Notes: generated by a model not told the origin, from the letters alone. A stretch of DNA of 64,000 nucleotides from Paraneptunicella aestuarii (GCF_019900845.1 NZ_CP074570.1:2418001-2482000), one strand, 5' to 3'; shown: positions 44,879 to 54,724, counted from the first letter of the stretch. A program made the numbers and translations.

Positions 44879-45280
44879 ATGTTTTGTAAAACACAAATGT
44901 TCTCAATATCGTTCGCTTTCCCTGACACTTGCAAAATATTAATGCCGGCGCCGACCCCTACGCCATTGCCTAACTTTGCATTTTCAACAATGGCGATCCC
45001 CAACATTTTTAACTTTTTCATTACCGCCATGCCGGTTCATAACCTGGGCACCACAACCTCAATTAGCACTGGCAATGAAGTTTCCGCAGCTGGCGGCGGC
45101 GGTGTGGTATCAAACCTGTTTATTGGTTCCAAACGTAATTCTCTAGGAAGTTTTAAGACTTTCTTTTCTTGTATGCCTTCTACGCGAATGCTGGATATGA
45201 GCTTACAAAATGGCGCAGCAAGCAATATTCCAGGGTTAAATTTATCCCCCTGCCAAATCAAAATACTGATATTAGCGTAG
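44879..45280 (+). CDS. PAAR-like DUF4150 tip protein
   Basis: 133 residues with AGGAG 6 nt before the ATG. DUF4150 features: PDTCKILMPAPTPTPLPNFA, MPVHNLGTTTSISTGNEVSA, GGGGVVSNLFIGSKRNS and LSPCQIKILI. These proteins cap the VgrG needle. In many systems DUF4150 is fused to a toxin, but this one stops after the tip domain, so a separate cargo would be needed. Confidence 0.83.
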   Translation: MFCKTQMFSISFAFPDTCKILMPAPTPTPLPNFAFSTMAIPNIFNFFITAMPVHNLGTTTSISTGNEVSAAGGGGVVSNLFIGSKRNSLGSFKTFFSCMPSTRMLDMSLQNGAASNIPGLNLSPCQIKILILA

Positions 45281-45291
45281 GAGCATTGGCG

Positions 45292-45801
45292 ATGAGAATG
45301 TTAACGAAAACCACCACCCACATACTTGCACTCTTACTTAGCCTCTGGCTATCGGGATGCTCAACCATTCAGAGCATTAACGAGTCCATGCCCTGGCATT
45401 CTGGTAATGAAGTGGAAAGCATCGCGTTACAGGTGAAGTTTGATGCTCAGTTACAACATGCAGTATCGGTGGATGTGGTGTTCGTTTATGACGATAATCT
45501 CATTGCTCTTTTAAGCAATGCCAGTGCCGCGCAATGGTTTATGGAGAAAAAGGGCTACATGGCAAACTACGGTATTAACATGGATATTATCCATCGTGAA
45601 ATTGTACCGGGTTACAGCGAAAGCATTGTTGAACTACCCGACAGGCACAAAGATGCCAAATCGGTTATCGCATTTGCCCTTTATCCGCAAAACCCTAATG
45701 CCAAAGCCGACTTAACCCTATTAGCTACCCCTTGGCTGCTATTCGATGCACAGCAAATGCAAGTTGCCGCAGCAGCGCCTACTACACCTGGAGTCAAATA
45801 A
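45292..45801 (+). CDS. tssJ: T6SS outer-membrane lipoprotein TssJ
   Basis: 169 residues from the ATG at 45292 (TAGGAG 8 nt upstream). The lipobox LSGC puts the lipidated cysteine at residue 23. The mature part has a TssJ-like transthyretin fold (VESIALQVKFDAQL, VDVVFVYDDN) and an Ala/Pro-rich tail. It anchors the TssL-TssM complex to the outer membrane. It begins 11 nt after the DUF4150 gene and is followed immediately by tssK. Confidence 0.87.
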   Translation: MRMLTKTTTHILALLLSLWLSGCSTIQSINESMPWHSGNEVESIALQVKFDAQLQHAVSVDVVFVYDDNLIALLSNASAAQWFMEKKGYMANYGINMDIIHREIVPGYSESIVELPDRHKDAKSVIAFALYPQNPNAKADLTLLATPWLLFDAQQMQVAAAAPTTPGVK

Positions 45802-45802
45802 G

Positions 45803-47212
45803 ATGAGCACCCTGCAACAAATACCAGATCAAGTACAATGGTTTGAAGGAATGCTGCTTTCTCCGCAACACTTCCAGCAAAACAATTTTTACTTTGAACA
45901 GCTCATCAACCAAAAAATAGCTCTAACACAGCCTTTTTATTGGGGCATTACCCGACTGGAAATCGATTCAACCGCGATTACCCGTAACGAAATCCACGTT
46001 AAGCAGGTTGAAGGCATCATGCCTGACGGCACTTATGTGCGTTATGGCCTGGAAACGCCCGAACAGGAAAAGAAACAACCTACGGGAGATACTCACCTTG
46101 AAGTTGATCACTGTTTAAAGCTGGAACTGAAAAAGCTTGAGCAGGTGAAAACCGGCACGATCCTGACAGTGTTTCTGGCCGTGCCCATTATGTCAGATGC
46201 CTGCGCCAGTGACGATGAGAGTGAGCGTAAGCGTTACGACAGCGTGAATGTGGGTAAAATCATCGACAACAACGATATCAACAACAAAGTGGATTTGGTG
46301 CGTTTACGCCCTCGCCTGCAACTTTTGGTGGGAGAGCAATACGATAAATCCAAATATAGCGGCATTCCGTTGTTTAAGTTAAAAGCCATTAACGATGGTG
46401 ACTTCACGCAAGAGCCTTTCACGCCGCCTATTTTGTCGGTAACGAAAACAGCGATCCCTCATAATGTGACTATTGGTAAACGTCTGGAAAAGCTGCTCAC
46501 AGATATTCATAATAAAGCCAAAGGGTTACGTGACTTTTTTGTTGATAGAAGCAATGATTTCAACATCGTCAGTAACTTACAAAAACAGCGTATTCACCAC
46601 ATGATGGCACATTACCCCAATGTGGAAATGCTGTTAAATACAGAACAGGTTCACCCGTTTGAACTTTATAAAGCTTTGGTAAGCATGGTGGGACAAATTG
46701 CCTTGTTGCATTCGTCTAATATGCCCCCGTCAATTCCCGGTTATTACCATGATGATATTGATGCAACATTTAATACAGTAATCCAATTTATCTCCGAGAT
46801 TATCAACGAAATTTCGCTTAATTTTACAGCAGTGCCATTTCAGGAAATTGAGAACAATAAATTTGAAGTCTTTGTTGATAAATTGCCCACAAAAGATGAG
46901 CCATTTAAGATTGTTTGCCAACACTCAAAAGGCTCTTCTCCTGAAATGTTGCAAAAATGGATGCAATCGGCTCAAATTAGCTCGGAAAGTTATTGGGGCG
47001 ATCTTTTACTTTCACGTATATCGGGAGCTGAAAGGAAAATTGTTAAACAATTTAGTGATTTAAAAGTGACTCTGGGCGATAAAGAAGTATTCTTTGAAAT
47101 CAGCAATACAGATAACTTAATAAAGGAAAATGATAAACTGATTATCGGCGGTACAGAGGACTCCTTAAAGGAGCACAAACCCGCGTTTATTAATTGGTAT
47201 ATCGCGAAATAA
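45803..47212 (+). CDS. tssK: T6SS baseplate-to-membrane adaptor TssK
   Basis: 469 residues from the ATG at 45803. It opens MSTLQQIPDQVQWFEGMLLS followed by PQHFQQ, the diagnostic start of TssK. It also has DVNHKVD-like IDNNDINNKVDLVRLRPRLQ and a C-terminal membrane-complex-binding domain (MQSAQISSESYWGDLLLSRI). It is slightly longer than the usual 445. It lies 1 nt after tssJ. Confidence 0.9.
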   Translation: MSTLQQIPDQVQWFEGMLLSPQHFQQNNFYFEQLINQKIALTQPFYWGITRLEIDSTAITRNEIHVKQVEGIMPDGTYVRYGLETPEQEKKQPTGDTHLEVDHCLKLELKKLEQVKTGTILTVFLAVPIMSDACASDDESERKRYDSVNVGKIIDNNDINNKVDLVRLRPRLQLLVGEQYDKSKYSGIPLFKLKAINDGDFTQEPFTPPILSVTKTAIPHNVTIGKRLEKLLTDIHNKAKGLRDFFVDRSNDFNIVSNLQKQRIHHMMAHYPNVEMLLNTEQVHPFELYKALVSMVGQIALLHSSNMPPSIPGYYHDDIDATFNTVIQFISEIINEISLNFTAVPFQEIENNKFEVFVDKLPTKDEPFKIVCQHSKGSSPEMLQKWMQSAQISSESYWGDLLLSRISGAERKIVKQFSDLKVTLGDKEVFFEISNTDNLIKENDKLIIGGTEDSLKEHKPAFINWYIAK

Positions 47213-47227
47213 AAAGGCTTTGAAATA

Positions 47228-48079
47228 ATGACGTTAGCACCTTCGGCCATGTACAACAATAGAGTGATTCTTCACCGTTTTGAAGAATCGCTGGCCTATT
47301 GGTGCGAGCTAAAACAAAAACTGCAAGAACATGCAAAATCAGGTACGCAATTGGGTGACAATAAGCAAACCCAAATTACAGATGTCCCTTTATATACTCA
47401 CTCATTATTGATGGAACATTTCACCCATCAGGAAAATGAAGTGAAAAGTATTTCATCCAGCGCTCAATTCCATCTATACAAGCAAGCTCAATACGCCATT
47501 GTGGCGTTAATTGATGATCAACTGCTGAAAAATCCGCCCTGGAAAGATGATTCATGGTTGAATTATTTATTGGAGAATAAACTGTTTTATAGCCGCATTG
47601 CCGGACAACGACTAATTGGTGAAATAGAAAAGCTGGTTGACGTTGATGCCACTCAAAAACAAATAACAGCCCAAACCAAACAGCTGGCTTATATATACCT
47701 GAGTGTGTTGTGGCAAGGCTTTAAAGGTAAATTATTCAACAAGGAAGAACGTCTGAAAGAACTACAGTCTTCTTTGATTCAATTAACCGAATACACACCT
47801 GTTAACCTCAACGCAGATCGCTTATTAGAACAGCCATATAACTTTAATAGCGAAGAAGAAGAGGAAGAAGCAGAGAACCGCCGTTTAGCACCGATATCCC
47901 GATGGCACAGAGTGGTATTATTTGGCATCGCTTTATATGCCATTGTTAGTACAGGCATATGGTACGGCTTTACCTGGGATCTTAAAAATACGCTTGAGAA
48001 TATCACTCATTCCGACAGCAAAGCGGTGAAAAAAGAAAACAGCCCTGCTGAACAGAATAAAAACAAGGAGGTTAAATAA
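47228..48079 (+). CDS. tssL: T6SS inner-membrane protein TssL (DotU-like)
   Basis: 283 residues. The cytoplasmic hook domain has AQYAIVALIDDQLLKNPPWK and the conserved KLFYSRIAGQRLIGEIEKL. A single C-terminal span at about 229-250 (VVLFGIALYAIVSTGIWYGF) is followed by a short periplasmic tail. There is no peptidoglycan-binding OmpA extension. An acidic run (SEEEEEEAEN) precedes the span. The stop overlaps the tssM start (TAATG). Confidence 0.88.
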   Translation: MTLAPSAMYNNRVILHRFEESLAYWCELKQKLQEHAKSGTQLGDNKQTQITDVPLYTHSLLMEHFTHQENEVKSISSSAQFHLYKQAQYAIVALIDDQLLKNPPWKDDSWLNYLLENKLFYSRIAGQRLIGEIEKLVDVDATQKQITAQTKQLAYIYLSVLWQGFKGKLFNKEERLKELQSSLIQLTEYTPVNLNADRLLEQPYNFNSEEEEEEAENRRLAPISRWHRVVLFGIALYAIVSTGIWYGFTWDLKNTLENITHSDSKAVKKENSPAEQNKNKEVK

Positions 48080-51000
48080 TGAATTTTACTTCCTTGCAAC
48101 ATTCGTTAAGCCGCTCATTTAATGCTGCCAACCAATACGGCCTTGGCTGGTTGTTGATTATTGTCGTCGTTGGCTTTTTGATTTGGTATTTTGCCAAAGG
48201 GAACAAGATCTCATTCAGAATCCCCTTCTTGCCGCGTTTTATGAACAAGGTTTCTTTCTCTAAAGATGATCTTAGCGCGTTAAAAGATAAGGCCGAAGCC
48301 AGTATGTCGAAAAGCGCTTCGGCTGATCCCATTGCATCTGAAAGTACGACCTCGTCAGGTTCCAAACCACTGCCATTTGAAAGTACCTTTAAATTGTTAT
48401 TCGGTGTTCAGGAACGTCGCTATAAAATCCCGACTTATATGCTGATTAGCGGCGATACGGCTGACAATGACAGCGAAATGCTGAAAGAAATGGAAAATGT
48501 GTTAGGGAAAAAAGAGCGCCTGATCCTGAAAAGCCTGGGTAACTCACAAAAATACTGGCATGTGTACCAACGAGGCTGTGTGTTACATGATCAGGATCCC
48601 GCGAACATCGTCAACGAGCTCAAACAATATCGGCCTGAGCGCCCTGTTGATGGCCTGATCGTAACCTTGCCTCTTTCCAAATTACAGTCCCGCACTGAAA
48701 GAGAACTGGAAAGCTGGGCTGGTACAATTTATAAGCACATCTGGCATGTTCAGCAAAATACCGGGTTCATTTTACCGATTTACCTTTTGGTCACTGAATG
48801 CCACGAATTGAAAGGCTTTAATTCATTTTGGGGAAGAGGCAAGCTTGCCGACAAACTGGATCAACAGTTTGGCTGGGCGAATCCTTACAACCATTCTGAA
48901 GCTTATCAACCAAGCTGGATCAACGAAGCGATTACCATGCTTGGCAAGCATATTCGCAATATTCAAATTGCCTTTATGCGCAATGAGGGAACTCAATCCA
49001 ATACCGACGCCAACAATGCCGAGAAAAAGCAGGATAGTTCAAATGATGAAAAATCATTGCAATATCTGCTATTGGCGAATGAATTTGAAAGACTGCGTCC
49101 GGCAATTACACTGTTCTGTAATGTATTGTTTTCCAAAACCATTTTGCAATCCCCTCTCATGCTAAGAGGGTTGTATTTTACTGGTAAACATTCTGTTGAG
49201 TTGGAGAATGGCAAGCCTGAGATGCGCCATTTGTTCCTAAAAGAACTCCTGGAACAGAAAGTTTTTGCTGAAAATTCAATGGCTTTCGCACCACAAAGCA
49301 AGCTGTTGTCGAGTAACTCAAAATTACGTGCTTATCAGTATTCGAGTATTGTGGCATTTGTTACCTTAAGCTTATTGCTCACTATTGATTCTCTCGCCTT
49401 AAGAGATCAAACCGTTAGCCTTGTCAGTTCCATGAATAGTGAGCCCAAGGAAATAAATTATAAGAGAGAAATCGACTACATTAATGCGGTCATTGACCAC
49501 GTTGCCGATATGGATGCGGGAAGTATCAATTACCTTAGCCTTCCGTTGTCATGGAACACACCTTTTAACGGTGAGCTGGAAAACTATTTCTCCAAACATA
49601 CCTTTGGCGAAATCATGTTCCCGCAATTGCAATGTGATATGCAACGAAGCCTGCAATCACGCATGAATGACATTTCCCAAAAACAATCCATTGACAGTTT
49701 CTCAAGCTGGCTCGATGACTTCGCAGTGAACGTTTCCAAAGGGAAGCAACTGGATGACCTTATCCATAAAGTCCACGATCCGGATAATGTGCTTAGGTCT
49801 CTGGAAGATATCGTTCTCTATTTGTACAACCACCCACTGCCAAACAGTTTTTATCAACGTTCAGACTTGTATGTGCGTGCCATTGCCAATAGCGACAATT
49901 CATCCAAACAATCTCATTGCAAGATCCGCTTTGAAGATAAGCAACAAGCCTGGGAAACCATTATGGCCTATGCCAATGGCGAAGTGGATGTCATCGTTGA
50001 TGAATTAGCCGCGCCTCGCGACTTTTTCAGTATCAGCGAACAAATGAACAGCCTGCCAAGCGTTGTCAGTTGGTACAGCAAAATTCCCGAGTTTTCCGAT
50101 GCCTTGAGTCATTACACAAAATGGTCGACTCATATTCGCGACTATTGGTTAACAGGGCATGCCAAGCCTAACGAATGTGGTCGCATATACCATGCGCTAA
50201 GCGGCATATCAAAAGAGATCTTCCCCGAAGGTGAAAAAGCAGCAGAAACATTCCTGTATACCTGCCTGACTCGTGCCGAAAAGGTTCTGATAAATGATAA
50301 CCGTCAATTAGGCGTGACGCTGTACATGACCAAGCAAGCCGCAGGCGTTAAATCGGAAGATAACTCTGGTTTGGTTCATCCTTTCACGCTAACAGAAGAA
50401 GCACAAACCCTGTTTCGCGAAGTGGATGCCCTTAATGAGCTTTCATACATAGGCCACCATACATCGAATGATAAAGAAGCAATGGAATCCGGTTTCTTCT
50501 GGTCAATTGAAAACCTGAATCGTGCATTAGCACTGCAAGAAGAATATGAAACCTTTGCTTTGGCTGAATATAAGAGCCTTTGGCTACCTAAAAAAGCGGG
50601 GAGCGACACAGCCAAGTATTTTGCCCAAGGCATTGCGTTAAAACAACTTCAATATGCAATGAACGACTATGTACTAAATGCTCAGGTACATGAAACGACC
50701 GAATTCAGCCCTGAACATTTACGTCCTGTTAGCCAGCAAGAAGCGTATCTGGCCGCCGCCATTGGCAACTTTAAAAAATCAATGGATTCAGTGATGGCAC
50801 TGTTGCTGGCGTTCAAACAGCTTGAATTCACTGAGAGCCATCGCTGGTTACAGCAAATTAGTCAGGCTCACGCCTATGAGTTGCTGCGCCAGGTCGATCG
50901 CCTGTATCAAGATAACCATATTTTCAAACCTTTAGATAAAGCAAGATGGTCAGCGCATCAATACAATGATGTTTTATTTGCCATTACCAGTGAAGGTCAA

Positions 51001-52143
51001 TTACAGGATTACCTGGCTGCACAAACCGAAAGAGCCAATTACATTGCTTTTGAATACGCAGAGCCTTTGGTTGTGTTCTTGCTTAATACCAAAGGTAAAT
51101 ATGTCAATTACAAACTATTTGGCAAATGGCAGAACTCATTAATTGAACTAAATAAATCGCAAAGCAAAAATCCGTCCAACAGTGTCGATTATTTAAAACA
51201 ATTCATGAGTAACCAGATGGCAGTCATTGATCAAAGTAACTGCTTTGACAAAACAAAAGAATTGGATGCACCTGCCGGTAGCGACATTTTTGCCGACAAT
51301 CAACGTACTATTATTCAACGCGCGATAGACCACTGTAACAGCTTTAGAGCTGACAAAATCAAAAAAGAATATGCTCAAATTGTTGCGTTGTTTAATCAAT
51401 ATCTTGCTGGGAAAGCGCCCTTTAGTCGTTCAGCTAAAGCGAAACAGATTTCACCACAAGATATGCAAAGCTTCCTCACCCAATATCGAGCTGTTTCAGA
51501 CGGATTATCACATCGCATGGGGCTTATGGTGTGGAAAGATACGCGTTACAAGGATGCTCAGGAATTTTTGAATCAGTTAGATAAATCAGTGCTGCTATTC
51601 GACAATATTCTTGGGGCAACATCGAGCAAAGACAGCGTCGGCGTTGAAATGAACATTGAATTCAATGTTATGGAAAGTAATGCTGGCTTTGTACGCCATT
51701 TGAGTCAATGGCAATTCCAGTCAGGAAGTGAACTGACCACCTACCCCGGTGAATCAAAAGCGATATTCTGGAAACCTGGTGATAACTTACAACTAACCTT
51801 GAATTGGGCCGAACAATCGCCTTACAAAGCATTTGCCATCAACGGCTCAAGCAGACTACAGAATCAGCTGGAGTATTCTGCCAACGGGCTTTGGAGCTTA
51901 CTCGATTTTATAAAAACATACTCTAGCAGCATCTATGATGATGAAAGTTTGAATGAGCATTCCCGGTTATTGGCATTTGAAGCCAAGGTATTACCCAAAG
52001 AAGCTCAATCCGCAGCACCAGAATCTAATCAACTTAAAGCTTATGCTCGGTTGGTGTTGTACGGTAATGATCCAAAAGACAATAAGAAGATAGTTTTAGA
52101 ATTCCCGGATTCATTCCCGGACTCCGCGCCAAAGGCATTATAA
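48079..52143 (+). CDS. tssM: T6SS inner-membrane protein TssM (IcmF-like), P-loop absent
   Basis: 1354 residues. A first membrane span at about 22-40 (WLLIIVVVGFLIWYFAKG) is followed by a cytoplasmic domain in which the position of Walker A reads LISGDTADNDSE and the DTAGRY segment is missing; the following KQYRPERPVDGLIVTLPLSK is normal. A second span is near 415-432 (YSSIVAFVTLSLLLTIDSLA). The large periplasmic region contains typical TssM segments (AIFWKPGDNLQLTLNW, SAPYK-like EQSPYKAFAI, GLWSLLDFI). It spans the periplasm and contacts TssJ. NTPase activity is unlikely. Confidence 0.88.
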   Translation: MNFTSLQHSLSRSFNAANQYGLGWLLIIVVVGFLIWYFAKGNKISFRIPFLPRFMNKVSFSKDDLSALKDKAEASMSKSASADPIASESTTSSGSKPLPFESTFKLLFGVQERRYKIPTYMLISGDTADNDSEMLKEMENVLGKKERLILKSLGNSQKYWHVYQRGCVLHDQDPANIVNELKQYRPERPVDGLIVTLPLSKLQSRTERELESWAGTIYKHIWHVQQNTGFILPIYLLVTECHELKGFNSFWGRGKLADKLDQQFGWANPYNHSEAYQPSWINEAITMLGKHIRNIQIAFMRNEGTQSNTDANNAEKKQDSSNDEKSLQYLLLANEFERLRPAITLFCNVLFSKTILQSPLMLRGLYFTGKHSVELENGKPEMRHLFLKELLEQKVFAENSMAFAPQSKLLSSNSKLRAYQYSSIVAFVTLSLLLTIDSLALRDQTVSLVSSMNSEPKEINYKREIDYINAVIDHVADMDAGSINYLSLPLSWNTPFNGELENYFSKHTFGEIMFPQLQCDMQRSLQSRMNDISQKQSIDSFSSWLDDFAVNVSKGKQLDDLIHKVHDPDNVLRSLEDIVLYLYNHPLPNSFYQRSDLYVRAIANSDNSSKQSHCKIRFEDKQQAWETIMAYANGEVDVIVDELAAPRDFFSISEQMNSLPSVVSWYSKIPEFSDALSHYTKWSTHIRDYWLTGHAKPNECGRIYHALSGISKEIFPEGEKAAETFLYTCLTRAEKVLINDNRQLGVTLYMTKQAAGVKSEDNSGLVHPFTLTEEAQTLFREVDALNELSYIGHHTSNDKEAMESGFFWSIENLNRALALQEEYETFALAEYKSLWLPKKAGSDTAKYFAQGIALKQLQYAMNDYVLNAQVHETTEFSPEHLRPVSQQEAYLAAAIGNFKKSMDSVMALLLAFKQLEFTESHRWLQQISQAHAYELLRQVDRLYQDNHIFKPLDKARWSAHQYNDVLFAITSEGQLQDYLAAQTERANYIAFEYAEPLVVFLLNTKGKYVNYKLFGKWQNSLIELNKSQSKNPSNSVDYLKQFMSNQMAVIDQSNCFDKTKELDAPAGSDIFADNQRTIIQRAIDHCNSFRADKIKKEYAQIVALFNQYLAGKAPFSRSAKAKQISPQDMQSFLTQYRAVSDGLSHRMGLMVWKDTRYKDAQEFLNQLDKSVLLFDNILGATSSKDSVGVEMNIEFNVMESNAGFVRHLSQWQFQSGSELTTYPGESKAIFWKPGDNLQLTLNWAEQSPYKAFAINGSSRLQNQLEYSANGLWSLLDFIKTYSSSIYDDESLNEHSRLLAFEAKVLPKEAQSAAPESNQLKAYARLVLYGNDPKDNKKIVLEFPDSFPDSAPKAL

Positions 52144-52154
52144 AAGGTACGACC

Positions 52155-53270
52155 ATGAGTACAGAAATAAGTGTATTAGAGAAACAGTTTGAACAGTTGG
52201 TTGGTGTACCGATTGAATCGCTATTGCAGGATATTGATAAAGAGAACCGTTATGGTTCAAACCTGAAATATAATGGCGTGTATTCTGCTATCAACGCGGC
52301 GCGTACTGCTGATGATCCCAGTGTACCGATGGGACAGTGGGAACACGACTTAAACACGGCAGACTGGGAAGAAGTAAAGCGTTTGGCGCTTGATGCATTA
52401 AGCAACAAGAGCAAAGACCTGCAAATTGCGATCTGGTTAATGGAAGCGATGATCCATCAGAATGGTTTCTCTGCCATTGGCCCTTGTTTTCATCTGTTGC
52501 ATCAGTTAACAGAAAACTTTTGGGATGGTTTGTATCCACAAATCGAAGATGAGAATGATCTTGATTATCGAACAAATTTGATCGCATGGGTAAATGACAA
52601 ACTTCAACCCGTAATCAAATTGCTTCCGCTCACGTTTACCCGTAATGAACAGATTTTCACTTGGGCAGATTGGGAAATGGCTGCGCATTTCGAGCAGCTT
52701 CCAGCCGATCAGAAAAAAGCGCTGGCCAAAGACTACGTGCAAACCAATAGTATTGTCACCGCAATTATTGCAACGCCTATCGAATTTTATAAACGCTTGT
52801 TTAAAGACATCGACCAGGCACTGAGTGCAATTGATAATTATTCCAAGTTGCTGGATAAGCTCTGTGCTGATGAAGCCCCTTCTCTTCTCGCTTTTCGAAC
52901 CTTGCTACAAGAGATTTACGAAACTTTGTATAGCCATGTAAAACATCGCGCGGGAGAAACCAATAATGCATCTCAACCAGAAGAAAGCTCAACCGCAGCT
53001 GCAATCAATGACCTGCAAGGCGGTGGTGGTAATGGTTCTGGCCCAATTAAAAACCGGATGGATGCTTATGCTCGACTGGCAGAAGCGGCCGAATATCTGG
53101 CAATGGACGACCCCCATAGCCCAGTACCCTATCTGGTTTACAAGGCCATTGAATGGGGGCAATTAAATACGGCTGAGTTATATCAGGAGCTGTTTGTACA
53201 GTATCAGGGACAACTCAATATCTTTGATTTGCTTGGTCTTGAGTTAGATCCAAAACAACAAAAACGCTAA
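52155..53270 (+). CDS. tssA: T6SS cap/assembly protein TssA
   Basis: 371 residues. The ImpA N-terminal domain is clear (IESLLQDIDKENRYGSNLKY, DWEEVKRLALDALSNKSKDL, LTENFWDGLYPQIEDENDLD). A Gly/Asn linker and a short C-terminal helical domain (RMDAYARLAEAAEYLAMDDP HSPVPYLVYKAIEWG) follow, as in the short TssA class. TssA primes sheath polymerisation and may cap the distal end. Last recognisable T6SS gene of the cluster; it follows tssM by 11 nt. Confidence 0.9.
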   Translation: MSTEISVLEKQFEQLVGVPIESLLQDIDKENRYGSNLKYNGVYSAINAARTADDPSVPMGQWEHDLNTADWEEVKRLALDALSNKSKDLQIAIWLMEAMIHQNGFSAIGPCFHLLHQLTENFWDGLYPQIEDENDLDYRTNLIAWVNDKLQPVIKLLPLTFTRNEQIFTWADWEMAAHFEQLPADQKKALAKDYVQTNSIVTAIIATPIEFYKRLFKDIDQALSAIDNYSKLLDKLCADEAPSLLAFRTLLQEIYETLYSHVKHRAGETNNASQPEESSTAAAINDLQGGGGNGSGPIKNRMDAYARLAEAAEYLAMDDPHSPVPYLVYKAIEWGQLNTAELYQELFVQYQGQLNIFDLLGLELDPKQQKR

Positions 53271-53302
53271 GCATCAGGTAAGGAAACAGACAGGTTAACG
53301 CA

Positions 53303-53821
53303 ATGCAACAACCCAACGACATTCAACTACCAGAGTACGAAGTACGCAGCTTTGAGATCCCTACTCAAGCTGGCAACTTCCTGCTGGAAACAGGAATGGC
53401 ACCGTTGGGTAAACGCGAACATCCCATTGAAGCAAAAATTGCCAATTTGGAAACGCAACAGCTTGGTTTCCATGCTCTGGAATATGAAGGTTATATCAAC
53501 CTGTTCGATGAGCAAGAGCAATTAGTTGGTGGTTTGCAATTACAACGTCGTTGGAACATAGCCAAACTGTATTCACTTTGGGTAGAGCCTGAACTTAGAG
53601 GTTTAGGTTTGGGACAAGCGTTAATGCAATCAGCAGAAGAGCTGTCTTTATCCATGGGCGCAAATGCCATTATGCTGGAAACCAGCACTCTGCATAACTA
53701 TGAGTTTTATCTTAAGCTCGGTTTTGAAATAGCTAATGAGTTTACCGGTTTTATTCCGGGAGCCAGCTACTTTTTCATGATGAAGAACTTAATTCCTGAA
53801 AATACAGGAATGCCAGCATGA
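53303..53821 (+). CDS. GNAT-family N-acetyltransferase
   Basis: 172 residues. The acetyl-CoA-binding motif is present as LYSLWVEPELRGLGLGQALM, followed by ANAIMLETSTLHNYEFYLKL and a C-terminal strand. The substrate is unknown. It lies 32 bp after tssA on the same strand with TAAGGAAAC upstream, so it may be co-transcribed, but no T6SS role is established for it. Confidence 0.82.
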   Translation: MQQPNDIQLPEYEVRSFEIPTQAGNFLLETGMAPLGKREHPIEAKIANLETQQLGFHALEYEGYINLFDEQEQLVGGLQLQRRWNIAKLYSLWVEPELRGLGLGQALMQSAEELSLSMGANAIMLETSTLHNYEFYLKLGFEIANEFTGFIPGASYFFMMKNLIPENTGMPA

Positions 53822-53860
53822 TGATAATGGCTAATAGAACATTGGAAAAACGGGCAACAC

Positions 53861-54307
53861 TTACAACTGGAAGTTGTAATCACCACGAACTGTGCGCAGT
53901 ACCATTCCACCCAACGTATGGACAACCGGGCTTACTGTGCTACTTGGCTTCGGTTGCGTCGCAATTGCCGCACCAAGGTGGACGGAATCCAGCTCCGGAC
54001 GCGGCTGAAAATGATTACGCCCCTTATTTTCAATTGGACGTAATCCGCCACGCAGTTGGCTTTGGAGATGTGGTGAAAGCTGATGAGCAAGAATGGACTG
54101 CTCTCGAGCCGGTAGAGGTTCTTTTATGCTAGCGCCCTCGTCTGTTGCTCTGCCATTGTACTCAATACCCCAGGCAGCGTTAACAGCTGATCGAGGATCA
54201 GTAGCACTACCGTATTCCCGGCCAAATTGTATGGCTGGTTCAAACGGCGCATTTATTCCGATCAATCGAACCGGATTTCGCCCTAAACGATTATCAGCAA
54301 CAGTCAT
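53861..54307 (-). CDS. Hypothetical protein
   Basis: 148 residues, not recognised; no signal peptide or span. It is rich in Pro, Arg and Gly (NRLGRNPVRLIGINAPFEPA; LSPHLQSQLRGGLRP). The ATG has AGGGG 4 nt upstream. A plus-strand frame at 53818-54132, coupled to the GNAT stop by ATGA, covers much of the same DNA and is the alternative. I prefer the minus frame for its more protein-like composition and its ribosome site. The local GC is higher than that of the neighbours. Confidence 0.5.
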   Translation of the reverse strand: MTVADNRLGRNPVRLIGINAPFEPAIQFGREYGSATDPRSAVNAAWGIEYNGRATDEGASIKEPLPAREQSILAHQLSPHLQSQLRGGLRPIENKGRNHFQPRPELDSVHLGAAIATQPKPSSTVSPVVHTLGGMVLRTVRGDYNFQL

Positions 54308-54419
54308 TTAACCCCTGACAAATTAACTAAGAGTATCCTTATACGAGAGCAAAAAGATATCAACGATACATCGACAATAGATTCAATTTACTTATATTTC
54401 AAACACTATTTTAAATTTA

Positions 54420-54710
54420 GTGGGTATTTTTGTGCGTGTATTTCAAACATTTAACCGCAATGAAGCTCGTCGAGTTATACATATCACGCAACATAAAGGA
54501 CAGGCTGATCTCTGCGTATACATAGTAAAATCAAAGTCTCTAGCCTATAAGGAAGCTTATTGGTATATCAGTAAAAACAAGCTCGATTCCGATGCCGCTT
54601 TTTATTTTGGTAGCCGAGGCTCGGCATGCGTAAACGTTTACTTTGTAAACAGCCAAGCACAGGCAGGCTGGCAAAATGATCATCCACTTAAAGGCCGTTT
54701 AAAATATTAA
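54420..54710 (+). CDS. Small protein resembling DUF6150
   Basis: 96 residues from a GTG at 54420, or 92 from a GTG at 54432; neither has a strong ribosome site. The pattern of two repeats (GQADLCVYIVKSKSLAYKEA; SACVNVYFVNSQAQAGWQND) ending in LKGRLKY resembles the small DUF6150 proteins. Function unknown. It converges on the minus-strand gene at 54725, only 14 bp away. Confidence 0.55.
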   Translation: MGIFVRVFQTFNRNEARRVIHITQHKGQADLCVYIVKSKSLAYKEAYWYISKNKLDSDAAFYFGSRGSACVNVYFVNSQAQAGWQNDHPLKGRLKY

Positions 54711-54724
54711 AGAATGAAGAAGTG

